64,000 nucleotides of DNA from a virus. The stretch covers positions 162,811 through 226,810 of IMG/VR virus record IMGVR_UViG_3300046507_000773. One strand, written 5' to 3'. The position numbers and the translations under genes are program-made. Every line of letters starts with the position of its first letter. The stretch's first letter is position 1. Positions 51,772 to 59,539 of the stretch are shown here, in pieces. Under the pieces are notes generated by a model. The model did not search any database. It worked only from the letters and a program-made list of their open reading frames with translations, and was not told where the DNA came from.

Positions 51772-52521
51772 ATGAGCTCTAACAGCATTCTCCTGGCCCA
51801 ACGGCCAAGCATTTTCGTGCCAGGTAAATCGGTACTGTTCGATGGTGCCGATCACATCCGTCTTGCTTACGATAGTCGCATTGGTGACTTCGGTAATGGC
51901 GAATGGACGATGGAAGGTTTCATCAAGTTCCTCGCAGCTCCAACTGACGATGAAGCGATTATGGCCTTCGGTAACGGTGGCGGTTCCCAGTCGCCCTACC
52001 TTCGACTCTGCTACAGTCCGAGTGGTAATTGCTTCTATGCTGATGAAGCCAATAGCGTTGTCGGTTTGTGGTCGGCAGTCGGTAACACCATCGGCCCGAT
52101 CGACTACAATCACTTCTACCACGTCGTCGCAGAGCGCTACAACGGGCAGATCACACTTTATGTGGACGGCAACTTCGATACGACCAAAGGCGCTTACCGT
52201 AATAGCTACGGTGGCTGGAACAGTGCCAGCTCCGTTCACCAGAGCGGCATGCAGTTGGTTGCAGGTTCACTCGTCTACGGTTCGCGTGGTTTCATTGAAA
52301 CTGCCAACGCTCTGCTCTCGAACCTGCGCGTCACCAAAGGCCGGGCAGTCTACAAAGGTAACTTCACGCCCCCGACTTCGAAACTCGAAGCTGGTGAGGG
52401 CACGACCGTACTGCTGTGCAATTCCGACACCCTCGTTGATGCAAGTCCTTACAACTGGCCGCTGATTCTGGACAACTCGACGCCAACCATCAGCGACGTG
52501 TCACCTTTTGTTTCTAACTGA
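51772..52521 (+). CDS. LamG-like lectin protein, cassette member 3
   Basis: 249 residues, nine bases after member 2, with AAGGAAACAGC. Starts MSSNSILLAQRPSIF; lacks the DPFW-LHFDG segment at the N-terminus but keeps the jelly-roll motif EWTMEGFIKF, YNGQITLYVDG and NLRVTKGRAVYKGNFTPP. Then a terminator interrupts the cassette. Inferred adhesin. Confidence 0.8.
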   Translation: MSSNSILLAQRPSIFVPGKSVLFDGADHIRLAYDSRIGDFGNGEWTMEGFIKFLAAPTDDEAIMAFGNGGGSQSPYLRLCYSPSGNCFYADEANSVVGLWSAVGNTIGPIDYNHFYHVVAERYNGQITLYVDGNFDTTKGAYRNSYGGWNSASSVHQSGMQLVAGSLVYGSRGFIETANALLSNLRVTKGRAVYKGNFTPPTSKLEAGEGTTVLLCNSDTLVDASPYNWPLILDNSTPTISDVSPFVSN

Positions 52522-52547
52522 AGCTTATCCTGAACAGTAACAAAGAT

Positions 52548-52578
52548 AGGGGTTTGCTCATAAGGCGAACCTCTTTTT
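52548..52578 (+). terminator. Probable terminator inside lectin cassette
   Basis: AGGGGTTTGC paired imperfectly (8 of 10) with GCGAACCTCT and followed by five T. It splits the lectin cassette into two transcription units. Confidence 0.6.
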
Positions 52579-52636
52579 CCAAACCAATAAGAAGAAGACT
52601 ACGCTAGTAGTCCAACTCAGACCCTAGGAAGATAGC

Positions 52637-52729
52637 ATGTCTAACAATTTTATTCAAGTACTGGGTACCCAGTCAGACCCCTTCTGGAACTTCGTCAACG
52701 TGCTGTTGGATTTTGATGGAGTGAAATAG
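52637..52729 (+). pseudogene. Truncated lectin cassette remnant
   Basis: Thirty codons from ATG 52637 (AGGAAGATAGC upstream): MSNNFIQVLGTQSDPFWNFV then VLLDFDGVK and stop TAG 52727-52729. This is the N-terminal signature (MSNN-x-I, DPFW, FDG) of the neighbouring lectin genes, then cut off. Its start region and spacer resemble full members. Most likely the stump left by unequal recombination or deletion; a small expressed leader is possible. Confidence 0.75.
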
Positions 52730-52731
52730 TC

Positions 52732-53535
52732 ATGAGTTCCAATAGCATCATTCTCGCAGCCATTATCGCTGCTTACCCAGGTTCCAATGAAACGAGCATT
52801 TCCGATCCTTATTGGCAAAATGTTGCTCTCCTGATGCATGCGGACGGAACAGACGCAGCAAATTTCTTTACCGATGCCACAGGTAAGTCGACTCTGACGA
52901 CAGTTGCAGTAGGGTCTTCCAAACCCTATACGAGTACACGAAAGAGTTTTGCTGGTCCCACCAGCGCTTATTTCGATGGCATGGGTGGTCACATCAACTC
53001 GAGTCTGAATCCTGACTTCAGCTTCCCGGCTGGAACAGACTTCACCATTGAGGCATGGGTCAACATGACCAGTCTTGTCGGTTCAGGTCAAGTTCCTCGC
53101 TCCTGTATCATTTTCGGTTTCGATGCCACAAGTGGCGATGGCAGCGGTCCCAGGACTTGGTCGATTTTTGTCAGTAACAATGGTGCTCTAATTTTCGAAA
53201 ATGCTGCTTCTGACGGATCGCGCAATTTTGCTATGTCCTCGGCGGCTGCGGCCATTAGGGTTAATAGCTGGCAACATGTTGCGATCGTTCGCAAGGGTAC
53301 TACGATGTACATGTTCATTGATGGCAGGTCCATTGCGTTCACGAAGAGCGGACCTGCCAGTGTGAATGTGGATGTATTAAGCTCTGGCTATATCCGCTTG
53401 GGACGCCTGTACACCTCTAGCGATTGGGATTATCGCCTCAACGGCTACATTGACGAGGTGCGCATTACTAAAGGCGTGGCTCGTTATAGTGCCGATTTCA
53501 CTCCTCCACCAGGGGCATTTGCCAACAACGCTTAA
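52732..53535 (+). CDS. LamG-like lectin protein, cassette member 4
   Basis: 267 residues, ATG 52732 two bases after the remnant's stop; ribosome site GGAG lies inside the remnant. Starts MSSNSIILAAIIAAYPGSNE, then SDPYWQNVALLMHADG, DFTIEAWVNMT, SWQHVAIVRKGTTMYMFIDG and NGYIDEVRITKGVARYSADF. Full-length member that may be translationally coupled to the remnant. Inferred adhesin. Confidence 0.82.
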   Translation: MSSNSIILAAIIAAYPGSNETSISDPYWQNVALLMHADGTDAANFFTDATGKSTLTTVAVGSSKPYTSTRKSFAGPTSAYFDGMGGHINSSLNPDFSFPAGTDFTIEAWVNMTSLVGSGQVPRSCIIFGFDATSGDGSGPRTWSIFVSNNGALIFENAASDGSRNFAMSSAAAAIRVNSWQHVAIVRKGTTMYMFIDGRSIAFTKSGPASVNVDVLSSGYIRLGRLYTSSDWDYRLNGYIDEVRITKGVARYSADFTPPPGAFANNA

Positions 53536-53560
53536 GTACTGTTTATTCTAGGAAGATATC

Positions 53561-54268
53561 ATGTCTAACAATAGCATCATCACCCCAGGCCTCTTTGCCA
53601 CGGCGTATGGTCCGAACCTGTTTGATCCCGACCATGACCCGTATTGGAATAAGGTTGCGACCCTTATGCATTTCGACGGAGCCCAAGGTAACTCCTCCTT
53701 CGTCGATGTGAAAGGTCGCCCCATCACCAACTACGGCGTAATTACCGATTTGGGAAATCCAGCAATTGCTCCATCAACAGCCTACTTCGGTGGTGCCGCC
53801 CAGGCTATGATCATTAGTCAGGTGGATGACAACCAGACCGGTGACTTCACGATTGAATGGTTCGGTAAGTGGGAGACCATCGGCAACTGTACCCTGTTCG
53901 ATACTCGCCCGCAGTCCACCAATGGTCCATACATGGACTTTTTCTACTCCAGTGGTGGTGTCGGTATCTGGTTTAACAATGCAACTGCAGTGTATGCTGC
54001 TTTTGTACCTGCGCAGAATAGGACCTATCACCTTGCATTGTCTCGTAAAGGTGGAATTATTCGCTTCTTCATCGACGGCGCGATCTACTTCACCTGGAAC
54101 TATGCTGGTGTCGTGGCCATCCCTCGTTTCTTCTTGGGTGGCAACGGATACAACCAGGCACAGGACTGGTACAAAGGCCGCATGAGTGAATTCCGTTATA
54201 CCAAAGGTGTCGGTCGTTATGAGAATTCGTTCATTCCAGTCTACGCACGCTTCCCAGCTTCACTGTAA
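53561..54268 (+). CDS. LamG-like lectin protein, cassette member 5
   Basis: 235 residues with AGGAAGATATC. Starts MSNNSIITPGLFATAYGPNL and DPYWNKVATLMHFDGAQGN; jelly-roll core with DFTIEWFGKWETIGNC, FFIDGAIYFTWNYAGV and RMSEFRYTKGVGRYENSF. Very close in sequence to member 6 throughout, with long identical stretches, so the pair is a recent tandem duplication. Confidence 0.82.
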   Translation: MSNNSIITPGLFATAYGPNLFDPDHDPYWNKVATLMHFDGAQGNSSFVDVKGRPITNYGVITDLGNPAIAPSTAYFGGAAQAMIISQVDDNQTGDFTIEWFGKWETIGNCTLFDTRPQSTNGPYMDFFYSSGGVGIWFNNATAVYAAFVPAQNRTYHLALSRKGGIIRFFIDGAIYFTWNYAGVVAIPRFFLGGNGYNQAQDWYKGRMSEFRYTKGVGRYENSFIPVYARFPASL

Positions 54269-54276
54269 GGATTTGT

Positions 54277-54981
54277 ATGTCTAACAATACCATCATTACT
54301 CCAGGCCTGTTTGCGCTGGGAGCTGCGAACAATCTTTTCGACCCCAACCACGATCCCTACTGGAATAAGGTAGCAACCCTGATGCACTTTGACGGCGCGC
54401 AGGGTAACAGCGTCTTCACGGATGTGAAAGGGCGTGGCGTTACCAACTCTGGCGTCATCACTGATCTGGGTAGCCCGGCAATTGCTCCTGCATCGGCGTA
54501 CTTCAACGGCAGTTCGGGCATGTCGATTGCCCAGGCAGATGACAACCAGACGGGTGATTTTACGGTCGAATTCTTCGCAAAATGGGAAACGATCACAAAT
54601 TGCTCGCTGGTCGATAGTCGACCCCTGAGCAACAATGGCGCGTTTTTGGACTTCTTCTACTATTCAGGGTCATTTGGTATTTACATGAATAGCACCACCC
54701 AAGCTGCGGCAGCATACGCAGTTACGCTCAATAAAACTTACCACGTTGCAGTGTCGCGTAAGAGTGGTGTCGTTCGCATGTTCCTGGATGGCGTGTTGCT
54801 CTTTACCTGGAACTATGCTGGTGTACTGTCGATGCCTCGCTTCTTCCTGGGCGGTAACGGTTATAATCAGTCCATCGAATTCTTCAAAGGGCGCATGAGT
54901 GAATTCCGCTACACCAAAGGCGTGGGTCGTTACGAAAATCCGTTCGTGCCGGTGTACGCACGCTTCCCAGCATCCCTCTAA
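54277..54981 (+). CDS. LamG-like lectin protein, cassette member 6
   Basis: 234 residues, eight bases after member 5 with AAGGATTTGT. Near-copy of member 5: shared FFLGGNGYNQ, RMSEFRYTKGVGRYEN and DPYWNKVATLMHFDGAQGN, differing mainly in residues likely to lie on the binding face (AQADDNQTGDFTVEFFAKWE versus SQVDDNQTGDFTIEWFGKWE). Recent duplicate with diversification. Inferred adhesin. Confidence 0.82.
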   Translation: MSNNTIITPGLFALGAANNLFDPNHDPYWNKVATLMHFDGAQGNSVFTDVKGRGVTNSGVITDLGSPAIAPASAYFNGSSGMSIAQADDNQTGDFTVEFFAKWETITNCSLVDSRPLSNNGAFLDFFYYSGSFGIYMNSTTQAAAAYAVTLNKTYHVAVSRKSGVVRMFLDGVLLFTWNYAGVLSMPRFFLGGNGYNQSIEFFKGRMSEFRYTKGVGRYENPFVPVYARFPASL

Positions 54982-54995
54982 ACAAAGGAATTACC

Positions 54996-55715
54996 ATGGC
55001 TTGCAATCTCATCCAAATTGCAGCAGTATTGTCAACTCTTGTCTATCCCGGCATTCAACCTACACTGAGTCAGCTCATGGTGTTGGCCCACATGGATGGT
55101 GCCAATGGGACATTAGCGAGCGGTAACATTGCCGAGCGTGGTGTGGTTACAGGCACCAATGCAGTCTATACAACGGCAACGAAAGCATTCGGTAGCGCCT
55201 CGATGGATTTTCAAGGCGGCGGTAGTCACTATCTGAGTGCTGACCTGAGCTCTAGTCTCATCGGCTCTGTTGACTTCACCTTAGAAATAATGGTGCGGCT
55301 AAAGTCGTACAACACGACGGCCGGCGGTTACTCCGGTATCATGGCGGGCGGCGCCGGTAACACGGGCCTGTGTCTTTACGTAAAGTCCGACGGTACCGTT
55401 GTATTGGCGGATGTTCAATCTGCTCGCCTTAGCACGGTTGCAGGTACTGTGAAACTGGGCGTTTGGACGCACATCGCTCTCACTCGCTCTGGCAGTACAT
55501 TCGTGATCTGGGTCGATGGCAAAACCGCGGCAACTGGTAACTTGGCCAATTGGCAAATTCTGACAAACTCCCTTGCTTTAGGCTTTACCGCAGTTGCGGG
55601 TTCGGGCTATTACATGGATGGCTTCATTGATGAATTTCGCTACTGTAAAGGACTGGCTGTGTATAGCCAGCCTTTTACGCCACCCACTCAGCCTTTCATT
55701 ATTCCATCCGCTTAA
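54996..55715 (+). CDS. LamG-like lectin protein, cassette member 7
   Basis: 239 residues, ATG 54996 with AAAGGAATTACC. Start MACNLIQIAAVLSTLVYPGI lacks the SSN motif but retains MVLAHMDGANG. Core motifs DFTLEIMVRLK, WTHIALTRSGSTFVIWVDG and MDGFIDEFRYCKGLAVYSQPF. Divergent N-terminus suggests recombination at the 5' end. Inferred adhesin. Confidence 0.8.
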   Translation: MACNLIQIAAVLSTLVYPGIQPTLSQLMVLAHMDGANGTLASGNIAERGVVTGTNAVYTTATKAFGSASMDFQGGGSHYLSADLSSSLIGSVDFTLEIMVRLKSYNTTAGGYSGIMAGGAGNTGLCLYVKSDGTVVLADVQSARLSTVAGTVKLGVWTHIALTRSGSTFVIWVDGKTAATGNLANWQILTNSLALGFTAVAGSGYYMDGFIDEFRYCKGLAVYSQPFTPPTQPFIIPSA

Positions 55716-55724
55716 GGACGCAGC

Positions 55725-56291
55725 ATGTCTAACAACAGTATCATCATTTCCGGTGCAGGAGTCGGCGTGAGCAAAAACGGTGCCATGGCACTGGGCGGAA
55801 CGTTCGATCCAGCATGGACTGCAAGCGGTGTGTCGTACTCTGCCGATCTCTTGACTGCCTCGATCGGTGGCAGTAAGACCACCGGTAGTACTCAGCACAT
55901 CACGGCCGGTAAGACCTACTTCGAAATGACAGTCACCGATTGGCCTACTCGCTATGGACCAATCATTGGTATTGCACCTGCAGCGACAGCTGTCGATGGT
56001 TATACTACACCGGGCGCGGTCGCTATCTGGCTGGTAGATGGAGGTTCAGTCAATCTCTACGACTCCGGCGGCCAAGTAGGCGCCTTCCCGAATGTCAACT
56101 TCGGCCTGAACGATACCGTTGGCTTCATGGTTGATTTGGATGGCGACGTTATCGCTATTTACAAGAACGGAGTCCCAACAGGCATTACTCATCCGATCAC
56201 GGGCAGTGATTATCTGGCATTCGCATCGTCAGCAGGCGGCGCTTATCCGGTAACAGTGACTGCCAACTTCGGCGCTAAGTCATTCTTGTAA
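55725..56291 (+). CDS. SPRY/B30.2-like domain protein in lectin cassette
   Basis: 188 residues, nine bases after member 7 with AAGGACGCAGC. The N-terminus keeps the cassette start MSNNSIIISGAGVG, but the fold differs: HITAGKTYFEMTVTD, IIGIAPA, then VGFMVDLDGDVIAIYKNGVP and YPVTVTANFGAKSF, the order of SPRY-type beta sandwiches. So a different binding module has been placed behind the same leader, evidence for module exchange within the cassette. Inferred adhesin. Confidence 0.75.
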   Translation: MSNNSIIISGAGVGVSKNGAMALGGTFDPAWTASGVSYSADLLTASIGGSKTTGSTQHITAGKTYFEMTVTDWPTRYGPIIGIAPAATAVDGYTTPGAVAIWLVDGGSVNLYDSGGQVGAFPNVNFGLNDTVGFMVDLDGDVIAIYKNGVPTGITHPITGSDYLAFASSAGGAYPVTVTANFGAKSFL

Positions 56292-56300
56292 GGAGACTCC

Positions 56301-56948
56301 GTGTCTAGTAATTCGATTATCCTGGCGCAAGCGCAACTTGCGGCAGATCTGAAAACTGTTTTGCTGATGCACTTTCAGAACACTTACGCTGACGATACCG
56401 GCAAAACTGTCACTGTAAGTGGCAGTCCCATCTTCAGTGGTGGTGCAACTGCCGGCACGCAGTGTCTGCGCCTCATTGGTTCTGAAAATCTTTCGGTCGG
56501 TCCACACAGTGATTTCATCTTCGGCAATGATGACTTCACGATGGAATGTTTCCTCTACAACACGCAGCAAACCTCTAGCGGTGTTGAGAATCTCATTAGT
56601 CTGTCTAACGGCACAGCCGGCATTGGGATGGGCTACTATCCAGGCAACAATCTCGTCTACCTGGCCAGTGGAACAACTGTACTGGCTACGGCAGCTTTGG
56701 GTTCAGCCACCAACTGGCCTCACGTTGCCTACAGCAGAAAAGGAAACGTGGGTCGTCTCTTCATCCGTGGCGTAAAGGTTGCCGAGGTTGCCGATAATTC
56801 ACCTATCAACAGTGGCATGTGTACTGTTGGTAAGGCGTCGGTCGGTGGTCCGTATAACTGGTACGGCTATCTCGATGAAGTGCGAGTATCGAAAGGTGCT
56901 CGTTACTGGGATAACTTCGCAGCACCCGTGGCTCCTTTGAGTCTTTAA
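56301..56948 (+). CDS. LamG-like lectin protein, cassette member 8
   Basis: 215 residues from GTG 56301, with AAGGAGACTCC. Starts MSSNSIILAQAQLAADLKTV, then VLLMHFQNTYADDTGK, DFTMECFLYNTQ, WPHVAYSRKGNVGRLFIRG and YGYLDEVRVSKGARYWDNF. Last of the cassette, followed by a terminator. Inferred adhesin. Confidence 0.82.
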   Translation: MSSNSIILAQAQLAADLKTVLLMHFQNTYADDTGKTVTVSGSPIFSGGATAGTQCLRLIGSENLSVGPHSDFIFGNDDFTMECFLYNTQQTSSGVENLISLSNGTAGIGMGYYPGNNLVYLASGTTVLATAALGSATNWPHVAYSRKGNVGRLFIRGVKVAEVADNSPINSGMCTVGKASVGGPYNWYGYLDEVRVSKGARYWDNFAAPVAPLSL

Positions 56949-56956
56949 GCATCTGG

Positions 56957-56982
56957 CCCTCCCTTCGGGGAGGGTTTTTATG
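56957..56982 (+). terminator. Terminator followed by TATG
   Basis: CCCTCCC/GGGGAGGG stem with TTC loop, T-tract and TATG (56979-56982). Confidence 0.88.
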
Positions 56983-56994
56983 CTCATCAGTATT

Positions 56995-57013
56995 TTTTGC
57001 TTTATCGTATGTT
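56995..57013 (+). promoter_or_regulatory. Candidate phage promoter with TATG core
   Basis: TTTTGCTTTAT-CGTATGTT, nearly the same as the string at 2849-2867, in the gap between the lectin terminator and the next gene. Only two clear copies are seen in the window. Confidence 0.3.
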
Positions 57014-57089
57014 GCTGGAACAGCTCCTTTTTATCCAGGTAAAAAAGTTGCTTTGGTGACATCTTTTTATAACCACGAGGAAATGCCGA

Positions 57090-57587
57090 ATGACTACGGC
57101 TAAAGACTTGCTGTTTCAGTTAATCAACGAGTCCAATCATTCCAAGCATCCTTTGAACAACAATGACGTGTCCTTCAGTGACCCACAATTGGATATCAGC
57201 ACAGCAAAGAATTCTAAAATCCAGCTCACTGCACGACCCGGCTCAGGTTACAAAGGAAGTATTTGGATATCCTACAGTCGAGAATCATTAGGGAATGTAC
57301 ATCTTCCGACCCAAATCCTGTCGGAAGTTACGTTCACCGTCGAAAGTATTTTGGCAGCCCTAAACGCAAAGCTGCTTGTCCCGATCACGCTTGAAGATCT
57401 GGAACCTTTCACACTCCCTCTCCTGAACGTCGGTGATATCCTCACCCTCGATCTCTCGGCCCGTAGTGGATCTTTGGCATGGATTGCCGCTACAACGATT
57501 TCGCTCTTGTACGGCCTCCCGCCCAACATTGACGATGTGTACACAATTTTCAATTCGGAACTACCCGTCAAATTTCCACCTAAATAA
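57090..57587 (+). CDS. Paralogous family protein D, 165 aa
   Basis: ATG 57090 with CGAGGAAAT. Shares the DLLFQLINESN helix, GSGYKGSIWISYSR and a Leu-rich beta core (SGSLAWIAATTISLLYG) with proteins at 47176 and 48430. The GSLAW motif also occurs in the 47837 protein. Function unknown; sits beside fibre genes. Confidence 0.68.
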   Translation: MTTAKDLLFQLINESNHSKHPLNNNDVSFSDPQLDISTAKNSKIQLTARPGSGYKGSIWISYSRESLGNVHLPTQILSEVTFTVESILAALNAKLLVPITLEDLEPFTLPLLNVGDILTLDLSARSGSLAWIAATTISLLYGLPPNIDDVYTIFNSELPVKFPPK

Positions 57588-57598
57588 CGAGGGAATAA

Positions 57599-58366
57599 AT
57601 GTCAACAGTGACACCTGACCCCACAGTAGTGGCTGTCATCGCGCGACTAAAAGCAGCCGTAGCACTGGCTGAAGCTTGGACGCAAGGTGACGTAGCCCTA
57701 GATGTGGTAGGTACAGCAGGCACGTACCCATCCCTAGCGAAGTTGATGAAGTCAACCCAAGACCAAATCAATGCGCTATTGACCAATCCCACTCTTCTTG
57801 GTACCGGTGGTTTCACGCCGCCCAAGGGAACAACTGCCCAGCGTGAAGCTGCCGCAGCAAAGGGGCGTGTTCGTTACAACACGACTCTTGACACAATTGA
57901 GATTTTGACGGCCAATGGTTGGCTCTCTTTACAGAACCTTGTGATCTCAACGTATCGTGGAAGTGTTGTGCCCTCCACTGGCACGACCAGGATTCCTTAC
58001 GACACGACGCCTCCGGCAGTAACGGAAGGCACGCAACTTTGGTCGGTCACAGTAGCGCCCAAGGTAATTGGCTCCATCATGTCGATTGACTTTGCAACAA
58101 TGGTCGATAATAGTAACAATGGAAATCTGTCGATGGCGATTTTCAAAGGCAATACGTTAATTGGTGTTACGGGTATTAACATTGCTGGTAACAAAGCAGC
58201 CGGCATGGCCATTAGCGTGAATGATCCAGTCACCTCTCTTACTCCTGTTACCTACAGCTGCCGATTCGGTAATACAGCCGGCACCTGGTATCAAGGTCGT
58301 GGTTCAACTACCACGTATGGCGGCGCCATTACAAATGGCTGGAAGATTGACGAGGTGCTGCCATGA
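57599..58366 (+). CDS. Tail fibre-like protein, 255 aa
   Basis: ATG 57599 with GAGGGAAT. N-terminal helix (ARLKAAVALAEAWTQGDVAL) followed by TYPSLAKLMKSTQDQINALL, the same stem start as other fibres here, then a short shaft (GRVRYNTTLDTIEILTANGW) and a beta C-terminal domain. Probably a short fibre. Overlaps the DUF4376-like gene by four bases. Confidence 0.75.
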   Translation: MSTVTPDPTVVAVIARLKAAVALAEAWTQGDVALDVVGTAGTYPSLAKLMKSTQDQINALLTNPTLLGTGGFTPPKGTTAQREAAAAKGRVRYNTTLDTIEILTANGWLSLQNLVISTYRGSVVPSTGTTRIPYDTTPPAVTEGTQLWSVTVAPKVIGSIMSIDFATMVDNSNNGNLSMAIFKGNTLIGVTGINIAGNKAAGMAISVNDPVTSLTPVTYSCRFGNTAGTWYQGRGSTTTYGGAITNGWKIDEVLP

Positions 58367-58908
58367 ACTACATTGATCTGATCGGTGAATTCTTCCCGAA
58401 CGTACAAGCGTGGTGCGAAGGCGATCCTTCGAATTACGACGACGTCCAAGTCCACGAAAATGGCGATCCGCTTCCAAGCAAGGAACAACTCGACATCATC
58501 GACTGGGCAAACCGTCAGCACCTGAAGTGGTTGGAAATCCGAAACGAGCGAGACCGTCGTTATTACCAGGGCGTTTATCTCGATGGCGTCGACGGTAATT
58601 TCTATTGGTTCTGGACCGATCTCGATACCCGCAGCAAATACGGGATGTACGACATCACAATTCGTAGCGCCAATCTTGGTCCCAACGTTGTCTTGGACAA
58701 CTGGAAAACCATGACGGGTGCTTTTACTCCCATGACGGTTCAACAGCTCTATCGTGTTATTGGAGCAGCAGTCATGAACGAGAAGGCCATCTTCAATACG
58801 GCCGAGGCAAAGAACGCCGAGATGATGTTGCTCGACGATCCGGATACCTACGACAATGTCTACGCTGGCTGGCCTACTTGCTACAGCGATACGCTTACCC
58901 AAGCGTAG
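58363..58908 (+). CDS. DUF4376-like protein, putative fibre assembly factor, 181 aa
   Basis: ATG 58363 in the ATGA overlap. Contains HLKWLEIRNERDRRYYQG followed by FYWFWTDLDTRSKYGMYDI, the pattern of DUF4376 (W-x-x-I-R-x-x-R-D, then a D-x-x-S/T-R step) found in many phage tail-fibre proteins and their assembly partners. N-terminal region is acidic (YDDVQVHENGDPLPSKEQLD). Coupled to the fibre gene upstream, so likely its chaperone or partner. Confidence 0.7.
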   Translation: MNYIDLIGEFFPNVQAWCEGDPSNYDDVQVHENGDPLPSKEQLDIIDWANRQHLKWLEIRNERDRRYYQGVYLDGVDGNFYWFWTDLDTRSKYGMYDITIRSANLGPNVVLDNWKTMTGAFTPMTVQQLYRVIGAAVMNEKAIFNTAEAKNAEMMLLDDPDTYDNVYAGWPTCYSDTLTQA

Positions 58909-58913
58909 TAACG

Positions 58914-58942
58914 TCCCTCCCTTCGGGGAGGGCTTTATGCCG
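58914..58942 (+). terminator. Terminator followed by TATGCCG
   Basis: CCCTCCC/GGGAGGG stem with TTCG loop, CTT and TATGCCG (58936-58942). Confidence 0.88.
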
Positions 58943-58990
58943 ACTCTAATCTTTTGACCTATAAAAGTAATTTTTTACTGCGAGCTTGCC

Positions 58991-59530
58991 ATGAAAATTA
59001 ATCCCAATCTGTCGGGGATGGGTAACGTCTTAGGGCTGATCAACTCGGCAAATCCGGGAAAAGATTTCACCACAGCCCAAGTCTACGTCAAGAGTGTCAC
59101 TCCCCGCACGCCTGATTCCAATCCCTACAACAGCACAGCAGTCGTCAGTGGAACCACCGACGGACCGTACAAGAACGACCAGGTAGTCTTCTACAACAGG
59201 AGGCCTATCACAGAAGCCGTAGAAAGCCCTGTGGTGAGTTATCAGGTCGACGAGCTCACAACCTTGGCCGACTTAGTACAAATGGTCTCCAGGGGCCTTA
59301 AAATCGTTTCTAGCGAAGTCGAGCTTGTTGGCTTCAAAACGGAAAAGGATAGCTCGGTTAGCACGATGACCTTGCAGCCCATTGCCAATTCTCTCCTCTA
59401 CGTTGATACGTTCGATATCGTTCTCGTGTGGTCAGGAGAAGAAGTACAAGAAGCCGTCCAAGTTCTCTGGGCTGAAGACGAACTCAACAAATTGATCAAC
59501 GTAACTATGCCCAGTCGCGGTTACCTGTAA
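58991..59530 (+). CDS. Paralogous family protein E, 179 aa
   Basis: ATG 58991 behind a weak GAGC-type site. Has the N-terminal VLGLINSANPGKDFTTAQVYV helix-strand start of the family and a C-terminal Leu/Val-rich beta part (SLLYVDTFDIVLVW), but lacks LNGLxY. Divergent member; assignment to the family is by plan rather than strong identity. It directly precedes the largest fibre gene. Confidence 0.6.
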   Translation: MKINPNLSGMGNVLGLINSANPGKDFTTAQVYVKSVTPRTPDSNPYNSTAVVSGTTDGPYKNDQVVFYNRRPITEAVESPVVSYQVDELTTLADLVQMVSRGLKIVSSEVELVGFKTEKDSSVSTMTLQPIANSLLYVDTFDIVLVWSGEEVQEAVQVLWAEDELNKLINVTMPSRGYL

Positions 59531-59539
59531 GGAAAAGCC

